A DNA stretch of 64,000 nucleotides from Vitellaria paradoxa (Eukaryota > Streptophyta > Magnoliopsida > Ericales > Sapotaceae): contig CM034240.1 of assembly GCA_019916065.1 (NCBI GenBank), positions 43,473,180 to 43,537,179 on the forward strand, in the 5' to 3' direction. Of this stretch, positions 47,280-60,493 are shown piece by piece; the first letter of the stretch is position 1, and each line of letters starts with the position of its first letter. A program made the position numbers and the translations under genes. The notes beneath the pieces are model-generated. The model did not search any database and was not told the DNA's origin. It was given only the letters and a program-made list of their open reading frames with translations.

Positions 47280-50200
47280 ATGGCCATTCCCTCTATTATT
47301 CCACATACATGGGTTTTCACCTTTGGCATTCTAGGTAGTGTTACAAATATAACCTAGTCTTCTTCTTCCCTTCTGTATTTCATTGTTTCACCTCTATATT
47401 TGTATAGAATGTCTAATTTTTGAATAAAAACAACAAACAATGCAACATAAGTATGATAAGAGAAGATGTTGGTGAAGTCATGAGTTGAAATCTTGTTTGC
47501 ATTTTTCTTCTTTTTTAGATATATGGCGAAAGATTCTTTAGAACTTTACTTTTTTTTTTTTAACTATAATTTGTATTGCTATTGGTAGTATCCTCTCCTT
47601 AATTAATACGGTTTTATCTGATAATTATAAGAATAATTCATTCTTTTCTCTTGCAGGCAATACTGTCTCTTTCATGGTGTATCTACTCCTATGTAAGTCT
47701 ATAATATATATCTACTATTGTTGGGTAAAATAATACTTTGACATATGGAGTGCCGAACAGTATAGTCAAGGTGCCACGTGGCCAATGCCGAACATATTTG
47801 AGCGAGTCACGTAGTCATCGATCGAGCACATTGACGCATGACACGTGGCGTTCTACCGAACAGTTGATTGATAGCATGAGGGTTCCACGTGAGTGTTATA
47901 CATGGACACGCGTCTTTGGGTTAATATTCCAAGGGATATCCTGATTCTCAGTATCTATGGATAATGTGTTGGCACGTAGCAGTAGCCGAAGACCTTAGTA
48001 GTCAATTTGTTCGGCCCATCGATTGGCGGCTAGTAAATGTTAGGCCTGGGACCCACAGTCTTAATAAAGGATCACAACCATAAATGCACCATAGTTATGA
48101 CTGAACTTAATATTTATCTCTGATGAAGTAACTAAGTCAGTTCACTTCGTTACGAGTAATTGATAGATGTGACAGGTAGACAGTTTGACAACTGAGTTCT
48201 GACTATATTGCCATGTTTAACTACCAGAAGTATTTAATGAAAGGTACGGGACATTAAATGAGAAATGGAAAGCATTTAATGAGAAGTGGAAGGTATTTAA
48301 AGCAAGAAAGGAAAAGAGGTACACGGAAGCATGGATGCAGTCAAATCACAGGTATTATTTTATTTATTATTTACATTACCATAAATACGACATTCCACTT
48401 GACAATGAAGGTAAGCTGACTATCGCCGACTTATCTGTTCACTCACTTTCTCCGAAAGAGTTCTCTCTCAAAATCGATTTGCTGACTTAAGGTTTGGAGG
48501 GTTTTCCGGCCAGAGACCTCCTCTCTGGCCGTAACCTTTCTCTTGTCTTTGTTCGGCAGGTTCACGGACGGATTTTTAATTGGCGTGGTCAGCAGTTCCG
48601 GCGGTAAAATTTATAGCCGAACAGCTATATTTTTTATTTTCTTGATATTATTATTAGTATATGATTTTGGTAAGGATGACTAAATAAAACTAAATTTAAA
48701 TTACCTTGCAGACCAACATTTTATTGGGTTGTCAAGAAAAAATCAACAGAAGGGTTTGAGTCACTGCCATATTTGGTTGCACTCTTTAGTTCCATGCTGT
48801 GGATATACTACGCAAGCCTCAAGTCGAACGCTTACCTTCTCATCAGCTTCAACGCGGTTGGTTGTGTTATTGAGACAATATATGTTGCCCTATACATCAC
48901 TTATGCTGCAAAGAAAGCCAGGGTAACTTCTATATATATATATGAAAGAATCATGTTTGCTTGCTTAATAGTAACTTATATAAGTGTGGAGTTAGAAATT
49001 ATTTTCACCCTAGGTATGAGATTGGTATTAAATTAGGTTATGACTAGATATTAAATTAAATTAAAAATTTTTCTCATCCTACACTATAAAATGTGTATTA
49101 AATCGAATTATGACTTGATATTACATTGGATTATAGATAACAAGTTTAGGATATTATATACTATTAATATTTAAAAAAATAATTTAGGCCAAAACTTTAC
49201 CGAGACTAGGCCGTTACTGGCCACCTTAGCCTATACACACCTGGCCATAAACTTATATGTGTGTATATTTATAAATGTGAAGTCACTGATGTTATAGTTG
49301 CTGAGGTTTGATTGGAATTGGAAATGTTGCAGATGATGACTCTGAAGGTGCTCCTTCTCTTGAACTTCGCGGGATTTTCGTTGTTTATGTTATCTCCCAC
49401 TTCTCAACAAGTGGACACGAGAGTCCAAGTACTTGGTTGGATATGTCTTGCATTCTCTGTGAGTGTGTTTGTGGCACCTTTGAGCATTATGGTGAGTTAA
49501 TTAGCAACCTCAAGCTTTCTATATGTATATATATATTGCCTTGTCTTCTAATTCACTTAAATAAATAAAACTCATACATATATATACTTTTGTTTATATA
49601 AAATGCAGAGACAAGTCATTCGCACCAAGAGTGTGGAGTTCATGCCATTCTCCTTATCCTTTTTCCTCACAGTGAATGCCATTATGTGGTTCTTATATGG
49701 TCTATTGCAAAAGGATTTCTACATTACAGTAAGTGCTGCTTCATTTCTAGAGTAATATATCTAGTTATAAGAGATATTAAAGATGGCAAAACTTCTACAT
49801 GCTTTACCATACATACATACATATATATATATGTATATATATATATATATGCTTTACCATACATACATGCATATACATATTACATATATATATGTATGGT
49901 TTTTGAGATATCATTAAATTCCACTAATTAATTGATCGATGTCTTTACTCTTTAGCACAGAACAATCTTAATTTGTGACTGCTAATAATTGAGCAAAAGC
50001 AGACAAATGATATTTTCACACAATACTAGAGGAGAGTGATATTCGATATATGGGCTCAACTATTGGTTAATTGGAAGACAATAAGAGGGCATCATGGGAT
50101 ATTCAATTCCACTCTTTTTGGATTTTCTGAACAAATTAAACCAATTTATTCTAATTAGGGTTAACATAAACTGCTCATTAAACAGGCTCTGAGCCTTGTT

Positions 50201-51197
50201 TTACTAAAGGGTCTATTTAACTTGTTAATTAAATAAGCATTTAGACGTTGAATAGAAAAATTAGAATCGATTAGTAAATTAATTGAATTAATTTGAATAT
50301 TTCTGAGTAACTTATAAAGAATTTGAACACGTTTAATATATATATATATATATATATATAATAAAATAATATACATCTCCAAAACATATTAATCAAATAT
50401 TTTGTATCATATCATGTTATAATGAGTGTTTTTTTATTTTAAAAATAGTATTACAATTTCTTGAATTTTTAACTGCACTATTTCTATATTAATAATTATT
50501 CTTTAAACTATCACACTCTACAATAATATTTTAAATTTATATATCTCATCTATATAAGTTATTATTATAGTAATTATATTTCGAATATATAAATGTAGCA
50601 TATTAATTACAATAAGTCAATATTATTTTCCGTGATTGATGAAAACATACTTAATTATGATGAATTCCTTTTTTATAATACTAAAAGATCATCGTGAAAA
50701 GTTAATGATAAACAACTCAAGTTATACTGAAGTCTTATTCATTTACAAGCCAGCTAGCTACGTTTGAATAAAATATATATATATATATATATATAGATAA
50801 CTTATTTAGCAAACTAGACTAATAAATTAAACTTGAGCGTCTTTGATAGGTTTATCTTGATTCGGTCCATTCCTAATTTTGCAATACGAATTATCTATAC
50901 GTATTTGCATTGACATAAATTTTCACCTTTTTTTTTTTTCGTTTTTTTTTAATTTTTTAAAATTTACAGCTTCCACACATTCCGGGTTTTGCGTTTGGGG
51001 TGCTTCAAATGGTTCTATATCTGATTTACAAGAACCACAAGCAAGTCCAGGAAGAGCAGAAGCTACCTATTTTTGTCAAAGAAGGAGAAGGCACCACAGT
51101 GAACTCTCTGCCAAATAATTCTGGTGAAAACAAAGAGAAGGACAAGGACAAGCATCAAAATCTGCATGAACGAAAGCAACCAATTAAGTTTAATTAA
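47280..51197 (+). CDS. SWEET sugar transporter, one-base deletion in exon 2
   Basis: Six exons with AG/GT borders: 47280-47334, 47657-47692, 48712-48922, 49333-49491, 49609-49728, 50970-51197. The start ATG gives [18 protein letters not shown]. Later blocks are [82 protein letters not shown] and [11 protein letters not shown], with a Lys/Glu-rich tail. Seven helices in two MtN3 repeats are expected, with sugar transport at a membrane. Exons 4 and 5 have the same lengths as in the pseudogene at 30086-31785. Exon 2 is 36 nt where that gene and the family have 37; the total of 809 nt is not a multiple of three. The loss is near 47684 (a CTAGCTCCT-like stretch reads CTACTCCT). It is either a real frameshift or an assembly error. 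Clade III is likely by resemblance. Confidence 0.88.
47719..48623 (+). mobile_element. Solo LTR in intron 2 of the SWEET gene
   Basis: 905 bp, starts TGTTGGGTAAAA and ends AGCCGAACA. The flanks ACTAT (47714-47718) and GCTAT (48624-48628) are a target duplication with one mismatch. The sequence is GC-richer than the intron around it and contains GCCACGTGGC and GACACGTGGC (G-box cores) at about 47770 and 47840. There is no coding domain. It probably derives from a gypsy element; the orientation is tentative. Confidence 0.7.
49800..49905 (+). repeat. TA/CATA microsatellite in SWEET intron 5
   Basis: Runs of TATA and CATA with two copies of GCTTTACCATACATACAT. It lies between exons 5 and 6. Confidence 0.7.
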
Positions 51198-51737
51198 TAT
51201 TTAATTTAGCCTCTAATCAAGTTTAATTAGTTGACTTTTATAATTTTCCAATATGATTTCCTTAAAAGCTTCACCGCATGTCTCTATCCAGTTGGGTCCC
51301 CCAGTGTTCTATTTTATGTTGTTTCACATATTGTTATGTTTACCTTTCCCTGTATCTATATCTTAAAGCTTATAAAATTTCTCTCCTAAGAATTGAATAA
51401 TGAAATTAAAAATAATAATAATAATTTATTGTATTAGATAATGAATTGAATGGTAAAACATTAATTTGTTGTATTATGTTAATTAGATAATTCCATTTAT
51501 TTGATAAATTAGATAATTTACTCTGTTAGATAAATTAGATAACTAATTTATTGAATTAAAAAAAAAGTGTGCTATGTACTTTTACTTTTTGATGATAATT
51601 ATTCAGATACTTATTCATTTATTGTATTAGATAATAAATTGATTATAAAAACTTGTACGATAAAAATAATTACTTTATTGTACTAGATTATATTCTCATT
51701 ATCTATATGTTCTTCATGAAATTTTTATAAATTTATA
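51198..51737 (+). other. 3' flank of the SWEET gene
   Basis: AT-rich, with AATAAT-type poly(A)-signal-like sequence near 51390-51420 and repeated TTAGATAAT blocks. No other gene was seen. Confidence 0.5.
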
Positions 51738-54700
51738 TCTATACTAATATAAAAAGTTTTAATATTTGAAAAATTTTTTTTATTACTTTACCCCTATTTT
51801 TTTCAGTTTAACTCAGCTCTATCTTTTTATTATCTATTATTAACTTTTTTTTTAATTTAACCCAATTCTAAAGTAACTCTACAACCCAATTTCAATATAA
51901 TTCTTCATAATATCAACTAATTTACTATTTTATTATCTTTTCAGTCTAACCTAATTCTAATCAACTCTATAACCCAACTCTATTAGAATTTTTCATGATT
52001 GTGCATTATCTTTTTTTTTTTAATTTAACTTAATTCTAATATAATTCTGTAACCCAACTCTACTGAAATTATTTATAATGGAGTATGTCTTGCAGTCAGG
52101 CATACTTCATATTACAAAAATTAGTTTCGGTGCTTGTTCCGTGTAATAAAAGATTGAAATTGGTATCCCTGATACAAGGGTTTGTTTTACCTTCTACTCG
52201 CTATCATATCATTTATTTCATTTGTTTGTAAATCAACCTAAAATTAATATTTTGTTTTTCTTATTTTTTAACATGTTGCGATCTTGTTCATGCACTAAAT
52301 TGCTGCATTTAATATAAAAAGTTCTAATGTTTGAAAAACTTTTTTTTTTACTACTTTAATTTCTTATTTTTATTTTTATTTAAAACATATTCTTATTTTT
52401 TTTCTATATTTTAATAAATTATTATTTAAAACATAATAAATATTATTATTAATAAAAATGTAAAAAATAATTCTATTTCATAATAAATATTATTATTATT
52501 ATTAAACAAAATAATGTAGAAATATAAAACATAATAAATATTATTATTATTAAGCAAAATAATATAACTCTGTAACCCAACTCCAATAAAATTTTTCAAA
52601 ATGTCGACTCATCCAACTCTGTAATCCAACTCTACTAAAATTCTTTATGATGGTGCATTATCTTTTTCTTTAATTTAACTCAATTCTATAACTCAACTCC
52701 ACTGAAATTATTTATAATGATGCATATCCTACAATTAGGCATACTTCATATTACAAAAGGCAGTTTCGGTACTTGTTCCGTACATTGAAATATTTAAATA
52801 GGTGTATTGAAATAGGTGTCCCCGATGTAAAGGTTTGTTTTACATTTTGTTTGCTATCATATCATATATTTCATTTATTTGTAAATCAACCTAAAATCAA
52901 TATTTTATTTTTCTTATTTTTTAACAGGTTGCTATCTTGTACATACACTAAATTGTTGCATCTAATATAAAAAGTCTTAATGTTTAAAAACTTTTTTGAC
53001 TACTTTAACTTCTTATTTTTTATTTGTATTTAAAATATATTCTTATTTTTTATTTTTTCTATATTTTAATAAATTATTATTTAAAACATAATAAGTATTA
53101 CTATTAATAAAAAATAATGCAAAAAATAAATATAATTAATAATAAATATTATTATTATTAAACAAAATAATGTAAAAAATAAAGAATAATAAATAGTATA
53201 ATTATTAAGCAAAATAATGCAAAATAATTATCTTAATTTATAATTATAAAATATGAAAATAATTAATATTGTACATAATTATCACTTATTCACAATTTTA
53301 TTCAAAGTAGAATGTTTGTTGATTAATTTTAATACTAATTAAATTCTACCAATTAGATAAATCCTAATAAGATTTTTTGAATTAATAATAAAAAAAATAC
53401 TATTCTTATTTTATGGATAAATTAAAAATTAATGAATTTAATAAAATTAAAAATAAATGGCATTATCTATATCTATGTTGTATTTATCATAGAAATTCGT
53501 TATTCTTTTTTATATTTTAATAAATTATAAAAATTTTATTTTATTTTATTAGATAAATAAATTAATATTTTAATTTATTAACAAATAACATGTATATCTT
53601 TTTTCTATATCTTAATAAATTATTATATAAACGATAATAACAATAATAATTACACAAAATACTACAAAAAATAATTATCCTATTAAATAAATAATTTAAT
53701 TTTTTAAAATTAATTTATAATTATAAATATCTTAATATATAATTAAATAATCTAAAAAAATTAGTATTTTATATAATTACCACTTATTTACAATTTTATT
53801 CAAACTAGAATGCTTATTAATATCACTTAATATGTTTATTTAATCTACACTTCTATTTATTATATGACTTCTTGTTTTTTATTTTTTACAATTTAATAAA
53901 TAATTGAGTAATTTTAATTAACCACTTTCAAATGGATTAGATGATATAATCCTATCTGAAATAAAATATAAATTCACATAAAATTCTAATACACACAACA
54001 AGTTAAAAAAATATATAAAATAGCATTCACACCTAAAACACGTACTAGAATTTTATTATGATAGCTTTTACTTATTACTAACGTGGTTGTGCGTGATTAT
54101 TTGTTAGTTTTTTTTTGAATTATTAAAAATGAAGATGAGTTTATTATATTTATTTTTATTTGATAATATTTTTTATATTGAAATTATTTTTTTGTTTATA
54201 TATTTATTTTTAATTGGTTCATTAAAATATATAAGGTTTGGCTTTTTTATTTTATTCTATCTTTTAACATGATTGTTAAAATATATAAGGTGTGAGTTTT
54301 TAAAATTTCATTCTACTTTTTAGTATGATTGTTGACATTAATTTTCAAAATTTATTATTTTTTATTATTGATAAAATTTTAATTATTTTTGTATATTATA
54401 GGGAAAGCCCAGTCTTTGCTATTGTTTTCAATTTGTTCATTTAAAAATACAAGGTACGATTTTTTTAAAATATTACTGTATTTTTTAATTAATGTGATTG
54501 TTGGCATATTTTTTAGATTTTATTATATTTTTTATTGTTGTTAAAATTTTAAATTTTTGTGTACTAAATTTCAGTAAAAACCTCTTTTATGATTATTTTC
54601 AATTTATTTGATGTTCTCCTAAGATTTATTACAAATTATAAAAAAGAAAATAAAAATAATGTAATAAATTAATTTTTAAATTTTTATTATTTTACATATC

Positions 54701-55312
54701 TAATTTAACATAATATTTCAAGTTATTTATATGCTCTATGAATATAATTAAGTGATAATAATAATTTATTTATCATGTGATATTTTAATTGGTAAAAATT
54801 AATTAATTATATATGTAACTTATTTTAATAAATTAAATATTTATTTAATATATTAATTATTTTTTTGCATTTAATTTAATAAAAATTATTTTTTAATTAA
54901 TTATTAACATAAAATTTAATTAAAATTGAAATAAATAATCTTACTCCAATTCTCAACTCAAAACCTTCTATGTTATATAATCAATTTTCAACACCATCAT
55001 GAATTTTTAATTTTACATAATTATAAATGTATACACACCAATATATATATATATATATATCTACGCTTACATCTAATAACAAATTTATGAGAATAGACCT
55101 CAATAGATTTTATAAACCAAACAATTAAATTATATACTTTTTTTACATCGGACTCTTCATCAAAACACTCAATACAAAAAAAAATATAAAGATTTTAATG
55201 CAGATTTTATTTTTTTAAAATAATATTTTTATTTTTTATTGTTAGCTTATTTTTTAAACTTAAATATATGAAAGAACAAACAAATGCGCGCAACGCATGT
55301 GCATTTTTTTAG
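51738..55312 (+). mobile_element. Helitron-like AT-rich region
   Basis: The left end A|TCTATACTAATATAAAAAG resembles plant Helitron 5' ends and has the expected A before TC. Near the right end, AAATGCGCGCAACGC (55282-) with its pairing ATGTGCATTT forms a GC-rich hairpin followed shortly by TTAG (canonical CTRR). The TAATATAAAAAGT block recurs at 51745, 52310 and 52962, as part of a duplicated unit of about 570-650 bases with CAGGCATACTTCATATTAC. No helicase was found, so it would be non-autonomous. The final T of the target is not seen, so the call is tentative. Confidence 0.4.
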
Positions 55313-55625
55313 AATACCTAAATATTCTAACAATTTTTTATAAACCTCAATAAATTATTGACAAACGTTAATAATATTTCACAAACTTCAATAATTTTTC
55401 TATAAATTCCAAAATTTTTTCAATGATCTTTAATTAATTTTGAAATAAAACTGTTCCGATGAATCAAAAAAATTATTCGAATAGTTTTTTTCTCCAAAAA
55501 GTTGACACAAAGGTCAAAAAAATTTCTTACTTATTTCTGAAAAACGTAATTTGGAAACTGTATGCCAAATGCCAAAAAACTACCCAAATCACATTTTTCA
55601 TTATTTTTCCTTATTTTTCTTCGCT
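55313..55625. repeat. Relic of the 431-bp MITE family
   Basis: Blocks such as TCTCCAAAAAGTTGACAC, CCAAATGCCAAAAAACT and CAAATCACATTTTTC match 37837-38267 in the same order. The left end is missing where the Helitron-like region ends. Confidence 0.6.
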
Positions 55626-56325
55626 CTAGACTAACCTTTCATAAATTGTGGTTTAAATTTAGAAATATTTCATTCTTAGAATTGATTTGGTTTTGAAGAA
55701 AATAATTGAGTTGATTTAATTTAATTTGATAAATGAAATTTTTTTTGGTTCGGAATACATGTTCATATTCAAGAACTAAAATAAAATTCTTATGTTTGAA
55801 ACTTAAGCAGAATTGAATTGATTTGAGAAATAATTGACCTTGTTGAATGGGAAAAGAATTAAAATAATATGAGATATAAAAGTAAATTTGTCCAATGAAT
55901 GAAGAAAAGAACAAATTATCACCTAATTTTATTATTTTGGCTTTGGATTTTAAATCATACGATAATTTTAAAACTTTGATCATTAAATAAAACCAAATCC
56001 AACTCATAAAAAAAGCCTTATATTTTGATGTCAAATATAAAAATAAAAATTAATGAAAATATAATAAATAATATTCCTTTTTGGGCCTCTGTAATATTTT
56101 AAGCCCTTTAGCTAAACCGGTTTGACTTAATATTTTTAATATTTTATGTATATATATATTTGTTTATTTATATTTTTCATAGATATAAATATAGTACTAA
56201 AATAATTATTTATATATATATATATGTATATTTTTTTTTAGCTAAACTAAATGTGATTAAGCAGGAGGGCGTGCCATTAGGCTCGAATTTTTTGAGGCCC
56301 GACCGCGCCAGACCAACTGGATGTT
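55626..56325. other. AT-rich intergenic stretch
   Basis: A 131-codon frame (55639-56034, -) is rich in Phe, Lys and Asn, as random frames in AT-rich DNA are, and shows no family resemblance. A TA microsatellite lies near 56205-56230. Confidence 0.5.
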
Positions 56326-56334
56326 TAAAATATT

Positions 56335-58915
56335 GGGATTTTTAAAAGTTGGTCATTATTTATAAACTTATAAAGATTTTATTCACATCAAAAAAATTTA
56401 TTTTTGAATAAGTCACACTTGTAACAAAAAAATAAAAAATGACATCATGTGTTTTTCGCTGCATTTCAAAACTGCCAGTTTTATTTGAAAATACTGGATA
56501 CCTCGCTCATAACTTTCGCGACTTTCCATCTTCTTTACAAAATAAGTAAAACTGATTTTTGAAACAAAATCAAAACTGTTTGGAAAAAACTTCAATCGAT
56601 CATCATTCTTAATCCTAAGTATCTTAATTTTTTCTGATTTTATAGTACTGTTTCGTATTTTCATTTATCTTTCAAATACGAGGTTTTGTGGTACTGTTTT
56701 AGTGTTTCATTTAGGTTTCAAACGCGAGATTTTGTGGCATGATTCAATATGGAAATGAATGTGGCATGATTTTTTTTAGCTTTGTCAACCATAACTGCTT
56801 GTGTCAAAACTCATATGTGGTACTGTTTTGAAACAATACCACATACATGTGGTACTCTCGGTTATGTGGTACTGTCAATCATATATTGGATATGTGACTT
56901 CTTTATGTGTTTCATGTTACCGTTTACATACTAGACACATTCGGTATTATTTTTGCAAGAGCATGCATCTTATACAAAACAATACCGCATGCATGCGGTA
57001 TTCTCGGCCATGTGGTATTGTCAGCCATATATTGGATATGTAACTTCTTTTTGTGTTTCATGGTGCTGTTTGCATACTAGACACATCCGGTACTGTTTTT
57101 ATAAAAGTATGCATCTTGTACAAAACAGTACCGCATGCATGTGGTACTCTCATCCATGTGGTACTGTCACTCATATATTAGATATGTGACTTCTTTTTGT
57201 GTTTCATGTTACCGTTTGCATATTAGACACATTCGGTACTGTTTTTGTAAGAGCATGCATCTTATATAAAACAATACCGTATGCATGTGGTACTGTCAGC
57301 CATATATTGGATATGTAACTTCTTTTTATATTTCATGGTACTGTTTGCATACTAGACACATTCGGTACTATTTTTACGAAAGTATGCATCTTATACAAAA
57401 CAATACCGCATGCATGTGGTACTCTCATCCATGTGGTACTGTCAGCCATATATTAGATATGTGACTTCTTTTTGTGTTTCACACAAAAACAGTACCATAT
57501 GCATGTGGTACTGTCAGCCATATATTTGATATGTAACTTCTTTTTGTATTTCATGGTGCTGTTTGCATACTAGACACATCCGGTACTGTTTTTACAAAAG
57601 CATGCATCTTATACAAAATAATACCGCATGCATGTGGTACTCTCATCCATGTGGTACTGTTAGCCATATATTGGATATATGACTTCTTTTTGTGTTTCAT
57701 GGTGCTATTTGCATATTAGACACATTCGATACTGTTTTTGCAAGAGCATGCATCTTATACAAAATAGTACCGTATGCATGCGGTACTCTTATCTATGTGG
57801 TACTGTCAGTCATATATTGGATATGTGACTTCTTTTTGTGTTTCATGGTGCTGTTTGCATACTAGACACATTCGGTACTATTTTTGTAAGAGTATACATT
57901 TTATACAAAACAGTACCGCATGCATGTGGTACTCTCATCCATATGGAACTGTTAGCCATACATTGGATATGTGACTTCTTTTTGTATGTCATGGTACCGT
58001 TTGTATATTAGACACATTCAGTATTATTTTTGCAAGAGCATGCATCTTATACAAAACAGTACCACATGCATGTGGTACTCTCGGTCATGTGGTACTGTCA
58101 GTCATATATTGGATATGTGACTTCTTTTTATGTTTCATGGTGATGTTTGCATACTAGACACATTTAGTACTATTTTTGCAAGAGTATGTATCTTTTACAA
58201 AATAGTACCGCATTTTATACAAAACAATACTGCATGCATGTGGTACTCTCGGCCATGTGCTACTGTCAGTCATATATTGGATATGTGACTTTTTTTGTGT
58301 TTAATGGTGTTGTTTGCATACTAGATCTATTCGGTACTGTTTTTACAAGAGCATGCATCTTATAAGAAACAGTACCGCATGGAAGTGGTACTCTCAGTCA
58401 TGTAATACTGTCAGCCATACATTGGATATGTGATCTCTTTTTGTCTTTAATGGTATTGTTTGCATACTAGATCTATTTGGTATTGTGTTTACATGAGCAT
58501 GCATCTTATACGAAACAGTACCGCATGGAAAAGGTACTCTCGACATGTGGTACTGTGTTTAGATGCATAAATTGCTTCATATAGACGTTTAGCTTCCACA
58601 ACATGTCAATGAAACAGTTACGTTTTCATTAATGATATACTATATTTTCACCTGATTTATAAAAAAAGGAAACGTAAACTGAAGAAACGTGATCTTGGTT
58701 AGCGTGAATTTCAGCAATTCTCAACTTAATTATAAAAATAAAGGGTATTTTTGGTATATTAAAAATTATATTTAAAACAAACTCGTAGGACCCGCTCAAA
58801 AGTATGACCTAATCACAAAACTTTCTACACAAATATGACTTAAAAGCAATACTTTTTTTTTTAGTGACTAATAACCTTAAAAGATTGTAAAGTATGACTT
58901 AAATACAATTTTTTA
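56335..58915. mobile_element. Mutator-like non-autonomous element carrying a 146-bp satellite array (copy 2)
   Basis: 2,581 bp, flanked by a perfect 9-bp duplication TAAAATATT (56326-56334, 58916-58924). It is the reverse orientation of copy 1: the left end matches the right end of 34727-37016 (GAATAAGTCACACTTG, AAAACTGCCAGTTTT, CTTTCCATCTTCTTTA), and the right end matches its left end (AGTATTGCTTTTAAGTCA, AAATTGTAT). Terminal inverted repeats of about 90 bases are diverged. The interior is mostly a tandem array. No transposase. Confidence 0.75.
56790..58560. repeat. Tandem array, about 11-12 units of 146 bp
   Basis: The anchor GGATATGTGACTT recurs at 56891, 57037, 57183, 57312, 57458, 57530, 57676, 57822, 57968, 58114, 58282 and 58427. 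The spacing is 146 or 145 except for a few indel or truncated units. Units carry ACAGTACCGCATGCATG, TGTGGTACTGTCAG and TTCGGTACTGTTTTT. The base sequence differs from the 35105-36535 array, but the period and GGTACTG motifs are shared. Confidence 0.93.
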
Positions 58916-58924
58916 TAAAATATT

Positions 58925-59443
58925 ATTATGCTCAAAGACAAAGACAATATGGGGCTGAGCCCAAAATCCAGGGATGCAAACTCTGTCTAGCCCATGCATT
59001 TTGAGGTATGATTTGTAAAGAAAAAGCAAAAACCTCTTTGTAGCTAACCTTAAAAAAAAAAAAGGAAAAAAAAAAAAAGGCCAAAGCTAGAGTTACCAAA
59101 AGAGAATCGAGAGTATTGGCTATAAGTTGGGCTCAAACCCATATTATCATTGTCTTTACCTTATAGAGTGTGGGCTCTAATTTAGGCTCAGACCCAAATC
59201 CTCTCACTCTTTCCCTGGCATCGATATAGGTTTGATGGCTCAAGCATGGCCTAATCTAATTTGGATCAGATTAAGAACAAATCGTACCTATCATTCCACC
59301 AGTATCAACGACCACACTTTGCCCTGCAAACAAGTTGACTCACGGTATAACCTATAGGGTACTCGACTCTATTAAAATTTTTTTTCCATTATTTTTAAAT
59401 CTTTTTAAATAATTTTTGCTAATCATCTTTAATTGTCTGGTTA
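58925..59443. other. Intergenic stretch
   Basis: No gene or element was recognised here. Confidence 0.5.
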
Positions 59444-59451
59444 CAATTGTC

Positions 59452-60176
59452 TAGGGATGGGCATGGGGCGTGTAGGGGATGGGTACACGTATCCCCATAT
59501 CCGATCCTCAAACTAAAATCAATTCCTATACCCTACCCGATCCTCACTGGGGATTTATTTTTACCACCCATCCCCGATCCAAACGGAGAATGGGGATCCC
59601 CATGGGAAAACAGGTACCTGAATTGAAAAAAATATAAAAATACAAAAATTCTATGACTTATAAAAAAATAAAGCAGAATCCTAATGCATATTTAAAAAAT
59701 CAAAAAATACCATATATACATATTTAGAAAGCACTTATTAGGTTTCTATTTTCCTACCCTATTAATAGGTTCTATGGTTCAAGATAAGAAAAGTAAATAA
59801 AGAAACATTCACAATTGGTCTATCTCAATTTATAGTTTCTTTGTAAATTGGAAAACAAAGTAATTTAATAAGAAACTGATAGATAAAGAAACTCAAAATC
59901 TTAATTTCCTACCTTACTGAGAAATCTGTAGTAACAAATATACTAAAAAATTAAATATATATATACACGAGAATATGGGGAGGGTCGGGGAACGGGTAGG
60001 GTAGGGTAGGGTACGGGGCAGGGATAGACTCATACTCGTACCCAACGCGATCCCCAAATTTTTTAAAAAAATGCCCCCATACCCTACCCGATCCCCAAAA
60101 AATCCCCGAATCTTCTACCCGTTTGGGGCGGGGATCGGGTAGGGTACGAAAGGGTCGGCCGAGATAGCCATCCCTA
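59452..60176. mobile_element. hAT-type non-autonomous element, 725 bp
   Basis: The ends TAGGGATGGGCAT and (inverse) TAGGGATGGCTAT are inverted repeats, and the 8-bp flanks CAATTGTC (59444-59451) and CAATTGTT (60177-60184) match at 7 of 8. Near both ends GGGGATCGGGTAGGGTA-type motifs recur in opposite orientations (CCCTACCCGATCC at the left and within the right end). No transposase. The 8-bp duplication and TAGGG ends point to hAT. Confidence 0.85.
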
Positions 60177-60493
60177 CAATTGTTGAACTTTTTTTTTTTT
60201 TTGGTGTGACAGCATATGTACAAAACTAATTTAATATCAAAATTATTAATTTCGTTAAAATAATTTTAATTTTTTTTCAAATTATTCTCATAGAATTTAT
60301 TATATTATTATAATTATTTTTAATTTCTTGCAGCATTAGTACCACTTGGAACCAACCAACGATGGCAATTAAGCGCCCCCCCCGGGGCGCAAAAAAAAGG
60401 TTGCTAACACTCTTAGTTGTCATCACAATTGCTAAAAGTCATTCCAAAATTAAACTCTCATGCCCTTAATTGTCATTGCAATTTATATACTAA

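Noticed and set aside
55639..56034. 131-codon frame on the - strand
   Set aside because: Composition (Phe, Lys, Asn, Ile) is that of random AT-rich sequence; no motif or splice context.
56801..57974. Open frames of 66-80 codons with repeated peptides in the right-hand array
   Set aside because: They recur because the 146-bp unit repeats; frame and ends follow the satellite, and no conserved protein features are present.
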